This document shows, piece after piece, positions 39,378 through 50,575 of a stretch of 64,000 bases of DNA. The notes under the pieces are model-generated. The model did not search any database. It saw only the letters and a list, made by a program, of their open reading frames with translations, and had not been told where the DNA came from. The stretch covers positions 22,811,001 to 22,875,000 of the forward strand of contig NC_079875.1 in NCBI RefSeq assembly GCF_029227915.1, given 5' to 3'. Every line of letters starts with the position of its first letter. Within the stretch, counting starts at the first letter, position 1. The DNA comes from Hydractinia symbiolongicarpus (lineage: Eukaryota > Cnidaria > Hydrozoa > Anthoathecata > Hydractiniidae). Made by a program: the position numbers and the translations under genes.

Positions 39378-40796
39378 GATTATTAAAGTGTAAATGTTTC
39401 CTATGTTATATGTAGAGATGCAATTTTTTATTCGTTCTGCATAACTAGCTTTATTAACTCTATTAATTATTATACAGATTAAATATATTTCAGGAATTTT
39501 AAACTTTGAGCACACTATTAGTATAGTATAGTATAGTGTATTCTGACAATAATTTCAGGTTACAACAACCTCTAGGGTCAGCTCATAATAAATAATAATA
39601 ATAAAAAAAAAACCCAGAAAATAAAAATAATTAAATAATAAACTCCCTGGACAAGAATGGAAGCTCGAATTGAAAACACTAAAAGATAAAGAAGATTTTT
39701 CTTCATTTTTTCCCTCTTAACAATAAATATTTTTGATTCTTTTTTTAAAAAAATTAGGAAATTATAGCTACCAAAGAATCAAAATTAAAAAAAAAAAAAA
39801 TTAAAAAAAAATGACCCGGAAGGGGGTTACCGTATCCTTAAATATTAGGAAAATCCTATAGCATTTTTGCAGATGTGCGTGTGTGCGTTACCAAAAAAAA
39901 TGAAAAGAAAGCATAAACTCAATTTCTACAAATAAAACTGTGAACTTGTGTATTGGAAGTGTTGGAAATTTCATGATAGCTAACTAGAGTTGTTATTTTT
40001 TGTAGCTAGAGAAATTTAAATAATAAATACCTGTAATCAACGCTTGAACTAAACTACCAGCCAATCAACATAAAAGGTAGGTTCGTCAATACTGTGATTA
40101 ATATTACACAAAAACATAAAGTTTTAAAAACTGTTAACATTCCAAAGTACGATGTTGATAAGGTTCGAGGTGTGTAATGAATGATTGTCACAGGACATAA
40201 AAAAAGAAAAGAAAGTAAACCTTTTAAATTTTTAAAAAAGAACAACAACCTTGGCTCCAATAATGGTTTGGCTTTCGTTTTCGCAATAATGATCTCGTTA
40301 CGTCATTGCTTCTGAATCAACATTCAGTGAACTTTTATTCCGGCACAACACGCTGAGCATTTCGCGGAAAATTAGAAGTGAAACTGCTCAAAACATGCGT
40401 ATTGTGAGATGTGTTTTTTTTGCTCTCTGGGCAATGTTCACCGACTGAAATAATTATGAATTATGGTGACACTGTGATCACAATACTGCAAAATACGTTT
40501 TTAACCTATGTAATTTAAGAAACATAATCATAAAGACGTTGTCGAAAGAATTTCTTAAGCTTCTTCAGACACCAAATTCACCTTATGATAAATTTGGTTT
40601 AGATGGTCAATCCGGCACTTTTCTCAGCCAAGCGAAAATACCAACATAGCAACGCCCATAGCAACTATTCTCGTTATTTTTAAAGAAGTTTTTATGCTTC
40701 TTGGTTGATGTTTAACGCTCGATATCATTTTCGGGCCCCTAAGGAAAATATATTACAGTTTTATATGTAGTGTTACACAAGCAGTCAGAGAGCCAT

Positions 40797-40893
40797 CCTC
40801 GTCCCCAGGGATTGTTGCCTATGCCAAAGCCGCTAGCGCTTACTTGACGGCTTAGCGCCGCGATGTTAGTAAAAAACCTTGGGGACGAGGTTG
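40797..40893. mobile_element. Palindromic MITE, CCTCGTCCCCAGGG family
   Basis: The left end is 'cctcgtccccaggg' and the right end 'ccttggggacgaggttg', its near inverse. The interior contains 'gccgctagcgcttac' and 'gacggcttagcgccgcgatg', which also fold back. It has no coding capacity. Copies of the same family lie at 56.0, 58.4 and 58.6 kb. Confidence 0.7.
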
Positions 40894-41166
40894 TCAGAGA
40901 GCTGCCTTAACGCACCCTCGTTCCCACGGAATTACTGAAGACGAGGATGACCTAAACGACGATTTAAGCTTAACTTTAATGCACATCCGTAGCATAAGGA
41001 ACATAAATGGCCGTTAGCGCGTTTGAAATCGCACACTTATTCAACTCCTTTTCCATTCGACTGCATTTTCTGGTATAGCGCGAAAAGCTCTTGAGCTTTT
41101 TGCTCTCAAGCAGAAATCAATTTCCATTGTGCTTCAATTTTCTCACGCACGAAATTTAAAAAAAAA

Positions 41167-41367
41167 ATGGCTGCTGCTGTATCCAAAAGATTAATTATTT
41201 TCTATAAACTAAAACTATCTTTTTTGTGTATTATAATTACACGTCGAAGACAGAAAAAAAGAGAGAATGATTCAAAGAAAAAGAAAATGTGGATAAGAAA
41301 TATCGTTAATAAAGTTCAGACATTTTTGATTTCCGCCAGCGAAGGCGGAATCTTTAAAATCGCCTGA
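41167..41367 (+). pseudogene. Possible Harbinger transposase N-terminal fragment
   Basis: The open frame starts MAAAVSKRL, continues through a hydrophobic stretch and a run of basic residues, and reaches MWIRNIVNK. This resembles the start of the frame inside the Harbinger element at 51941-52139 (basic run, then MWMRRLSIERR). No terminal inverted repeat was found around it. The likeness is weak and may reflect composition. Confidence 0.25.
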
Positions 41368-41370
41368 GGA

Positions 41371-41832
41371 GATAGATAGATGGATGGATGGATGGATGGA
41401 TGGATGGATGGATGGATGGATGGATGGATGGATGGATGGATGGATGGATGGATGGATGGATGGATGGATGGATGGATGGATGGATGGATGGATGGATGGA
41501 TGGATGGATGGATGGATGGATGGATGGATGGATGGATGGATGGATGGATGGATGGATGGATGGATGGATGGATGGATGGATGGATGGATGGATGGATGGA
41601 TGGATGGATGGATGGATGGATGGATGGATGGATGGATGGATGGATGGATGGATGGATGGATGGATGGATGGATGGATGGATGGATGGATGGATGGATGGA
41701 TGGATGGATGGATGGATGGATGGATGGATGGATGGATGGATGGATGGATGGATGGATGGATGGATGGATGGATGGATGGATGGATGGATGGATGGATGGA
41801 TGGATGGATGGATGGATGGATGGATGGATGGA
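41371..41832. repeat. Tetranucleotide microsatellite (GGAT)n, about 115 units
   Basis: A near-perfect run of ggat repeats, preceded by gatagataga. Long Met-Asp-Gly-Trp frames (+) and Ser-Ile-His-Pro frames (-) are artefacts of the repeat, whose three-repeat period gives four codons in every frame. Confidence 0.99.
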
Positions 41833-44138
41833 GCCAGCAACAGAAAACTGTTATCCTGCTTTGTGTAATATTTTCATGGCTGTGGTCACCCAGCTCCTGT
41901 TCTTATGGGGAAAAGGGGCTACTTCTATCAGAAAAAAAAGATATATATTCGCACAGGATTTTTTTTTATTTTTGCAAAAATGTTGTCGAAACGTGACAAA
42001 AGTTTATTGTTACTTACACCAAACAGTCAGGGTTAACTGATGATTAGCCTGTAACAGAATATATAGTTAGCCGATGCAGGATTATTAGACGCTATTCTTA
42101 GTATAATTAGCCGTTAAAAGCTTCTTTGTATTCTTTACAGCTAGCTAACTGTATCTTTTCCATGTTTTTTCTTCAAATTGGAATAGTGTTGTTGTTTGAT
42201 AATACGACATACTGCTATGCAGTAAAATTAACTTTTTTGCACAACGGTTTCTTGTTTCTTTTTTTGGTTTTAATTGAAGCACAACTTTATGTGGGTCTAT
42301 ATAAGTATAAATGGCTATGGGAAAATTGATAACCAAGAAAAGTGTGGAAATTTAAGTAAAAAAAAAATTCTATTGGATAAGTAGTTGTATGAGCGGCTAA
42401 TTATACTGTATGTACTGTATATACAGTGGACTCTCTATTCCTTGAATCCCTATAACTGGAATCTCTCCTTAACCCGAACGTTTTTTTTGTTTTCTATAAC
42501 TCCAGTGTCGCAACATGCTTCCAAAACTTTATATGACACAAGTCATTTTTGCATTGTTTTGGCTCTGTAAACGTAAATAAAGTATTAACTGATTTAATTG
42601 TTTCATATCTTACATGTGTGAGGGGTCTTAAATGATTCAAATGTCATTCAAACAAAACTTACACATGATTCTTTGGTATATATATATTCCAAAATAATAG
42701 TTAAAACTTTAACTGGATAATTTTAAAACTGATCAGAAAAAAGTCTTGTTATGTATAAACTGGACGATTCGAATATAATAACTTCCTTTAATATATGTGA
42801 GGCTAGCCATAAAAAATATACAGATCATCTATTTATCTATGCAGAATAAACATTGGACTCTCTATGACTCGAATAGCCGTTCAATTTATGAGAGATTTGG
42901 GTAATAGAGTGTGGGGAGTTTTTCCCAGTTTTTGTATAAATTTTGTATAAATGGCTAATTAAGCATGATTTTTCTCCCTTTTCTGCTTTACGTTTTGTCC
43001 CAGCAACAGACGCCATGATTGTAAAACTTTAATACTTCATATAGCTATATAAAATTTTTATTTTTTATTTATTGAGTTGTATTTTAACATTTCAAGTTAG
43101 TTACAATAATAATTGAGAATACTCAATGATTTATTTACCCCATAATTCTCTGTTTTCTAGGTCAAGTTCAAATTTTAAAATTTTTAGGCTAATGGCGGAA
43201 ATCTTCAAGCCCCTGGGCTTCTTGTTGTAATTAAATTTATTGTGTTGTGAATAAAAAGTACAACTAAATTCGTTGTTTGTTTCATAGATGTCTATTTCAT
43301 TATTTTTTTATTATTTCCGACTTTTAAATGAAATAAGCAGCCGTGATGAAGGGACACATTTTAAACCCTCTTTTAGATCAATTTATCTCGTGAAGTATTC
43401 ATGATTTAGAAATTTATTTTGTTTGATCTTTCAAACATTTATACAGTGTATAATTTAGCGCCTGTAGTATTGAATTTTTCCTCAGTATTTGCAAGTTTAA
43501 ACAATAACATTTCCTTTGTCTACAAGTTGCGCACCAATTTAGTACTATTCCCGATGCTTGTTCGTTTGTAAAATATGAGTTTGTGCTAGTTTTTTTTAAG
43601 AGAGTTGGGTGTAAATTTACTTCATAGTTAGAGCTGGTTATCTAAAACTAAAGAGACAGCAAACCGACCTGGTTTTCCAAACCGTTTGGAAGACTGTTTC
43701 CAATCAGTAATACGCATGTTCTGGTCATGATGAGACTCAATCTATCGTGCGAGGTAAACAAATTAGGATAAAGAATTATAGCTGCTTTTGTTCCTTTTTT
43801 ACCGCGCGGTTGTTTTTGAATAAATGTTTGGTTTCCATTTAAAAGTTTCAAATTTTCAGATTTTTGTGTCTCAGAAGTTTGTTTTGTTTACGTTTATGTG
43901 AGGTTGGTTTATAACTTGAAATTTCGTCCCGGTTTAACAAAACACAGTAAATATTCCTGTACCGAACACAAAATTTCATTGTTAAGATGAATAAGAGCCT
44001 AGTTCTTAAAAACATTAAGGCTGAGGTCACATTACAAAGTGCCCAGCTTGAGTTTCCGACATAGATTATTAGAACAAAACAATGTGGAATTACTAAGAAA
44101 AAACTACTTGACAATTTTTTTATTTCTTTGTACTATCA
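41833..44138. other. Intergenic AT-rich DNA
   Basis: No exon or named repeat was recognised between the microsatellite and the Polinton relic. Only short chance open frames are present. Confidence 0.4.
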
Positions 44139-44141
44139 TAC

Positions 44142-44426
44142 ATGAATGAACTTCGACACTATGTTTCATTCCCTAAATCATCCGCATACTCCGACTCTGC
44201 ATACAAAATCACTAATATTGTATTTAAATTTGACAAGGTAAATTACGAAGGTCATGCAAGTGCCGTGGTATCACAGTACAGTCGTTTAGGAATGCGCTTC
44301 GAGAGAGCGGTGCGTTGCATAAAGAAAGAAGACACAAGCTATAACCTGCAGATCGATACCCATGCCGAGAGCTTGAAACGTGTCCTCTTGCTGTTCTTAG
44401 AAACTTCAAAGTGTTTTTTGCAATAA
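44142..44426 (+). pseudogene. Polinton major capsid protein-like fragment
   Basis: A 94-codon open frame with features like AYKITNIVFKFDKV near its start and SLKRVLLLFLE near its end. I recognise these as like the C-terminal jelly-roll part of Polinton major capsid proteins. The N-terminal part is missing and the frame ends early. Its position directly ahead of the ATPase fragment supports the call. It cannot make a working capsid protein. Confidence 0.5.
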
Positions 44427-44442
44427 AAATTATGCACTATTT

Positions 44443-44628
44443 GTGAATTTTAGATCCGTGCTCGACAACAGCGGTAGATGCAGACACCTACAGATACTTA
44501 GTGATGGGATAACCCTTCTGATCACCAAGAAGGCAGATGGCACCAGAAATATACGGTGTTTCGTTTACCTGTTCAGTGACGCTCAATTAAACATGCAACG
44601 TGGTAGGTTCCAAAGTCTGGAGTTCTGA
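44443..44628 (+). pseudogene. Unassigned Polinton reading-frame remnant
   Basis: The frame includes GRCRHLQILSDGITL and later YLFSDAQLNMQ. It lies between the capsid-like and ATPase fragments, in another frame from each. It looks like a structural protein end, but I cannot assign it. It could be a minor capsid protein or a continuation of the preceding gene. Confidence 0.4.
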
Positions 44629-44687
44629 GTCAGGTCGGGTAAAAATTAATGCCACAGCTTAAGCTTGGTATCGTAAAAAAAGTTCAC

Positions 44688-45080
44688 AGCCATCTTCACC
44701 AGACTTACAGGTTGTGGTAAAACGCAGTGCGTACTAGATCTACTTGAAGGTGAGTACAAGCGACACTTCTACAATATCATCAATTTTTGCCCCACCATGA
44801 GATGGAACACTACATACCTTAAAGGAAGGTTCAGCTTTTATAATGGGTACATAAATTATCAAATCTATTTGCTGGAGAAAAGACGCTCTTCATGATAGAC
44901 GATTGCATAGGAGATGAACGCCTAAATAAGCGGAAACAACCCCTACTTGAACTAGCCATATCCGGTAGACATCGAAAACATAGAAATACTTACACTGCTC
45001 TACCTAAGAACATTCGAGGACAGAAAAAAACAACTTTTAAAGCTATACCCTTGCGAAAGACAGGACATGAAGCGCATTGA
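44688..45080 (+). pseudogene. A32-like genome-packaging ATPase remnant
   Basis: Seen across two frames: a Walker A-like LTGCGKTQ followed by VLDLLEGEYKRHFYN, a Walker B-like MIDDCIGDE, and QPLLELAISGRHRKH. Packaging ATPases of this class drive DNA into capsids. The frame shifts between the Walker A and B parts (near 44880), and the glycine expected at the start of the P-loop is replaced, so the copy is dead. The family is assigned from motif order and element context. Confidence 0.7.
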
Positions 45081-45399
45081 TAAATGGACTAATGTAATTA
45101 GCAAGTGGAAGCATCAAGACTCAACTAAAGTAGTCAAAACATGCCTGTGTCTATTTGAACAAGCTATAGGATTCTGGAGTGACTGGTAAAACTTTAGTTG
45201 GGTCCTGAAGGTATAAAAAAACTGACTTCTTCTCCACTTGCGAAAGCTGACGCTTTCTTTGTGAAGCCATGTAGCGGGACCTGCAATGCCGCACGTAAGC
45301 TTTGTACCTGCTAGAATGAAGGCCTTCTAAGACGTGGGAGATCACTCACGTATTGAGTTAAATGTGCAGACGTGGCGCACCTTATTCTTTCAAGAGCCG

Positions 45400-48320
45400 A
45401 AATATGCTAACCGTCACGATGTTGTCCGTATCATTTGATTTTTGTTGTCGTTGTTGTTTATGCGCGTTGAAACAAAAAGGTTTTTGAATTAACTGTAAGA
45501 ATCTCACACAGAGTCTTTGATTTACCATATCCGTGATGTTCTCAGTGCTTTAGGCTAAACTAACTTGCTCTTGATACTCTATAGTATGTAGCCATAGTGT
45601 GCTTAAACATAATCAGTTTGGGATGATCCAAAATTACCTCCCCTGGATACACAGGCTTCGATTCTTAATCTCTGTCTTACTCTTCTTTACGCCTATTAGG
45701 TTCTTACTTAAACGGGCACCACCCTAAAAATTTGGCTTCGTCACCAACTTAAGGTACTTCTCTTGGCTTGTCACAAGCTTCATGCCGGGATGACGGCGAA
45801 TGTTTTCCATTGTCTTGCCGTACACTAAGCAGCTCAGTTAATCTTGAAAATGTGTCTCTCAAACTCGTTTTTAGCCGCAGTTCTCAACCTTCATTCAGAT
45901 CTATATGCGGATTGAGCCAATGACTCTGAATAAACCGGATGATTTTACATATCTCTTTCAGTATAAGGCCGTGGTTTATAGCCTTATAAAGTTCTCTGAT
46001 ATGTACTACGTACCTACACTTGTCCTTAAAGTTTGGTACGAGCTTCCCCACCTTGCCGATGATCATGCGCTTCGGCAGAAACGATAACTCGTTGTGTCTA
46101 TCACACAGCGTCTAGGGATAGTCTACATAAACATTCACTAGGTACCCGTTCTTTTATTTTTAATTAACTTTGCAATTTGCTTTGATGAAATTTTTCTGTC
46201 TTACATTTCATTTAAAACCATGTGTCGATAGATCTTGAACCATCGCCCACCCGTAGAGGTTGTTGAAGTCAAGGTACTGCAGGTACTAGGATTCTTTGTT
46301 CGCATTATACTGCTCACCCATGTTCTTGTTGGTGGCCTTGGTATAACAACGCACCGCTGGAGGGATACTTCCTCAAATACCTTTCTCAAACATGAGGAGA
46401 ATGTCGGTGTCTGTTAGAAGCTCTAGTCAGACATGCCGAAAATTCTCAAAGACATCTGCCATTAGCAGCACGTCAGCAGCAATGTGTGGCAGCACCCTAG
46501 GTTCTTATCATCCATTCTATTTCACACATGCTGAGCGTGCTCGTAGTCATTATCAAAGCTTCCGGACATGTTCAGCTTGCTATAGAATATCTCCTTCGTT
46601 GGCACTCGGTATCCACGAAGGGTAAGCCATCCATTTGCTCATCAATTTATATGTGTTCTTTCTGGTAAAGAAAGCACCGTTTGTCGCTCAGGTTGCTTGA
46701 TACCTTGTCTAGGCTCGATGTTAAAACCCACAGCTTGCGATGAACCTGAGCTCCATCTTCTTGTACACTTGCTCCACTTGATTTTTTGGTAAGCCCTGCT
46801 AACGGTACTTTGACTTTAACGTTAAAGCCTTAAATGGCTTTTGTGCTATAGTTTTCTTGAAGCTCTTGGATAAAAAGATGCACCTCGTTCTTGCCTAAAT
46901 TGTAGAAGATGATAGAAATATACTTCGGGGTCTTATACTTCATGTTGCAGTTGTTATGTGCTGAACCTTGACAGATCCCCGTGTAGTGACAGTGATTTCG
47001 TACCTTGCGGTTGTTTGCAGGATCGCCGAAGGGACTCATGCAAATTAACATTCTGTCGCCACGCTGTACTCCCTCTTGAGCACATCTGTGAGTTCTGTCA
47101 TTACTTGCTTACATTCTGTCGCCTCGCTGTACTCCCTCTTGAGCACATCTGTGAGTTCCGTCATTACTTGCTTCGGGAGCGTATCGTACAACCGCCACAC
47201 CTTGTCCTCCAGTTGGTCTTTACCATGTTAAATCTTTAATGGATCAGGCACATTATCATAAGGGAATTTTCTGTACGTGCACCAACCAGATGGCATGTGC
47301 GTGTTCAGTTTCCTTGTCTTGTTTTTTTTAGTATCTTCAACAAGGATGCGCAGAGTCCCAAAGTTTGCGTAGATAGCAAACAGTACCTTGGCCATCATGA
47401 TATTTCAACCATTTTTCACTATTCTTTGGCATGATGGCCTCGTAGTGCTTATCTCTTGGCTCAGCAATGTTGGCACTCAGCAATGTTGGTATACTATTGA
47501 TGCCTGGTGTAGTGCGTTTTTTTACCGTCTGTAATAAGCAGTAGGTTCACCTATTTGCTACGTGTGATGCTGAAGTCCAGTGATGTTCAGTACGTTCACC
47601 GCAATGGTTTTCGTGAACTTGGATATGCGGCTACTGTTATCGGGAACGCTATGCCCTGCCAGTTGTAACCATCTACAAACCCACGTAGCTTTGTGATGCG
47701 TTTTGAATGTCTGCCAATCTCCTTATGGTGCATGGATGCTATGACACTTCATTGGCAGCACTCTTCATCTTTATTCTTAGGCATGATGATGCCATTTTTG
47801 TATTAATCCATGGAGGCAACTCGATGTATGAAGAACCTCTTGTGAGCTGTAGCTTATGGAAGTCTACATCCGTGTGACTGATACGATATATAACAAAACC
47901 GCTATTCGGTAGTGCAGGGTGCTATACATGCTTCCTGATCGATGCGATCATGGTATCCAGCACATCATCTACGTTACTACCTTGGAAAATTTCTGGTTGC
48001 TGTTTAATGGCTTGTCGTCCCAAATGTATTCACCATTCGGATCCTCTGGACCAAGCTGAATTAATAGCTTGGTTTTCTTTTTACACATGGTTCACCTTGA
48101 CATCTGGACCATCTTACCTTAGCAAACCCTTTTTTCACTTGTTGTTTGATCAATGTTTTTTGCGTTGGGTCTTACAATGGTATTATACCCATCAACTTTG
48201 CTATACCAGGCTTCAGAAGGTTTTGTGTAGTGCGTACGTATGTTCTCGAGGTGTGAGATCATCGTCTTCCTAAAAGCTCCCACTTCTTCAGCAAATATAC
48301 GTCTAAAGCCATCCACCTCC
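45400..48320 (-). pseudogene. Protein-primed family-B DNA polymerase (Polinton pPolB) remnant
   Basis: Minus-strand fragments in polymerase order: KVRNHCHYTG with nearby cysteines (about 46978-47012), an exonuclease-like stretch FYNLGKNEVHLFI (about 46860-46920), the palm motif DFNNLYGWAM (46241-46270), and GKLVPNFKDKCRYVVH with a following IDLNEG (45884-46066). A further palm-side fragment lies near 45700-45850 and the weak N-terminal end near 48119-48316. The enzyme would replicate the element from a terminal protein. Frames change repeatedly and stops are frequent. A 63-bp tandem duplication (about 47050-47175) lies inside it. Ends are approximate. Confidence 0.75.
47049..47175. repeat. 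63-bp tandem duplication inside the polymerase remnant
   Basis: The sequence beginning 'cattctgtcgccacgctgta' is followed directly by a copy beginning 'cattctgtcgcctcgctgta', with only a few substitutions. It duplicates 21 codons without shifting the frame. Confidence 0.9.
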
Positions 48321-48497
48321 TCCTCTGCTTCTTTTTTAACTTTGCCATGGAGCGTGAGCCTTGTTGAGCGATATTTGCTTTGTTGTACAGGACCATGACT
48401 CTGCTCCTGTAGCTATTGTAGACACCTTTTTGTCGCTTCTTTATAAGTTTCAGCACAGCCTTGATCAGCCAGTCATGCTATACTCGCATTTTGCTTT

Positions 48498-48779
48498 TCA
48501 CCACTGGTCGACTCTGTGCCATCTCCTGTTGCTCAAACATCCATAGCCTTGGGTGTAAGCAATATCTTCCTTGGTCCTGTTGATCTTGGCGATCTCCGAG
48601 GTGCCTTCAAGAGAGAGAGTTAGATCAGCTTTGCCTAGTCTATGAAAGGCAGTCATGCCACGATTCTTGGCAATCTCCTTTAATTCTCGAAATACCTTTC
48701 TTGATGCTTCTGATAAACAGGTACGAACAGCCTTGCGTAGTCTATGAAAGGTTGTCATGCTACGGCTCTTGAAAATCAT
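48498..48779 (-). pseudogene. Polinton-associated frame with an internal repeat
   Basis: A minus-strand frame with two related segments (TTFHRLRKA and TAFHRLGKADLTLS), reflecting a diverged internal duplication seen in the DNA as two 'agtctatgaaaggnngtcatg' blocks. It lies upstream of the polymerase remnant on the same strand. The function is unknown. Confidence 0.4.
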
Positions 48780-48800
48780 TCATAATTCGCTAAAGGTTCT

Positions 48801-49317
48801 CGGGTACATCTTTATTATGGATTTTTGCATTGAATTTTTTATATTCGTAAACGAAATCTAAGACATTAATTATAAATTCTCGAACCTCCAACTACAAAAA
48901 AACTGTCGTGGCTTGAGTATGGAGATTTCAATTTCTCCACTTAAGTAAAGTAGCGGAAAAAAGAAATCTGGGACAAAGTGCCGTTACAAACTGGCTTCGG
49001 ACGAAATCATCATTTTTTTACTGCGTTCAGCAATACTCTGTATTCAAGGATCAAGAAATACAAAACGGAGGTTAATAAAAGTAGATGTTGATTTTCTCGA
49101 GATTTCAAATGAAATGAGCCGACTTGTCAACTTAGAGATTTTCTACGTTCTTTATGTTTCAATATATTGAAACTCGATTATACTACGCACAATCGTCTGT
49201 ACTATATCAGTCTGAGAAACGGAGAACTTTGTTTTGCTGTTTAGCTTACGCTTTTCCGGCTGTGCTGCATTGTGATCATGTGACTTTGCGTAAGCTTACG
49301 CTGATTTCAACAATTTT
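48801..49317. other. Non-coding spacer
   Basis: Between the Polinton relic and the 10-bp array. No feature was recognised. Confidence 0.35.
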
Positions 49318-49420
49318 GATAATTTATGATAATTTATGATAATTTATGATAACTTATGATAATTTATGATAATTTATGATAATTTATGATAATTTATGAT
49401 AATTTATGATAATTTATGGT
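49318..49420. repeat. 10-bp tandem array (TGATAATTTA)n
   Basis: About ten consecutive 10-bp units with one or two substitutions (aacttatgat, atggt). A TGACGTCA octamer follows directly at 49423. Confidence 0.95.
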
Positions 49421-49769
49421 AATGACGTCATAAGTTTTTTGAACGATAGCTGCGAAAGGCGTCTGAAGCGGATCTTTGATAGGTGTTGAAGGTACGTTTT
49501 TGAATAAAAAGAAGGGGCGTTGTGAACATCGACAAACAAGTAGTCTTCTGTAGGTGCGTCGCAGGGATTTTGATCACAGCTATGCAAAGATAATAGATAA
49601 TGAAGATAGTTGGAGTTGGAGGTGTTGATAGTGAGGGATTCGCTTATGTTCACTAGTTTGCACAGAGGTGTCCCAGATATCACCTTTCTTTCTCTCTCTC
49701 TCTGAACGAAAATAACAACATTTGAATCTACCGCAAAATTCATACATAAACGTTCTTATAATATAATAA

Positions 49770-50575
49770 AACTACTCGGTCACCCGTGGAAAAAAACACC
49801 GGGTCGACCGTCCTTTATATATCACATTTCGCGCTTTCTTATACGACGTTTTTCTCGCGGACAGACAGACAAAATAAAGCTATTATTAAAGAAACTAGTC
49901 GGTAGCCCGTGGATAAATCCACAGGGTCGCCCGTCGCGTTCGCTCGTCCTTTAAATTTACGCGTCGCAAAAGTGGATAAAAAATATCGCATTTGATATTC
50001 GTGCGCATTTTAAACATTTCGTGTTTCCGTTACGGGACGCCGCTTTCGCAGACACACAGACAGACGACGGCTATTATTAAAGAGACTAGTCGTTAGCCCG
50101 TGGAAAATCCACGGGTTCGCCCGTCCTTTTTATACCGCGTTACGTGCTTCCCGGTATTGCGAAGCCAAGCTACCATTTTGCGTGACAGACAGACATTCAG
50201 ATGTATACGGGCATTATAATATAGTCGTTAACCCGTGGAAAAATCCACGGAGTCGCCCGTCGCGTTCACTCGTCCTTTAAATTTACCTGTCGCAACAAAG
50301 TGGATAAAAATATATCGCCTTTGATATTCGTGCGCATTTTAAAAATTTCGTGTTTCCGTTACGGGACGCCGCTTACGAGTATTATAATATAGACCAGTCG
50401 TTGCCCGTGGAAAAATTCACGGGTTCGCCCGTCCTTTATATTTACCCGTCGCAACAAAGCGGATAAAAGTATATCGCATTTGATATTCGTGTTTCCGTAA
50501 CATCATTTTGTAACTCAGCGGGGGGTCCGCGCAGAGACAGACAGACGACGGGTATTATTAAAGAGACATAGAACG
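49770..50575 (+). repeat. Cluster of ~150-180-bp hairpin-headed repeats
   Basis: At least five related units. Each begins with a hairpin of the form CCCGTGG-loop-CCACGGG (49783, 49915, 50095, 50231, 50404), then 'tcgcccgtc', then blocks such as 'ggataaaa', 'tatcgcatttgatattcgtg' and 'cgtgtttccgttacgggacg', then 'acagacagac', and end in 'attattaaagaga' or 'attataatata'. The units differ by internal deletions. There is no coding capacity. Fragments occur at 8.0 and 24.7 kb, so the family is dispersed as well as clustered. The class is unknown. Confidence 0.85.

Larger units (their letters stand above)
39378..41370. other. Intergenic DNA with MITE copies
   Basis: Simple A/T runs (39597-39811), one full palindromic MITE (40797-40893), a related fragment (about 40913-40950) and a short open frame at 41167-41367. 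No spliced gene was recognised. Confidence 0.4.
44139..48800. mobile_element. Decayed Polinton/Maverick (adintovirus-like) element
   Basis: One stretch holds a capsid-like fragment, a small frame and a packaging-ATPase fragment on the plus strand, converging on a protein-primed family-B DNA polymerase fragment on the minus strand. That set is characteristic of Polintons, large self-replicating DNA transposons related to animal viruses. All frames are interrupted by stops and shifts. I did not find the integrase or terminal inverted repeats, so the ends are only the limits of recognisable coding sequence. Confidence 0.75.

Noticed and set aside
41316-42040. Long MDGW and SIHP repeat frames
   Set aside because: Pure consequence of the (GGAT)n microsatellite; all three plus frames give the same peptide.
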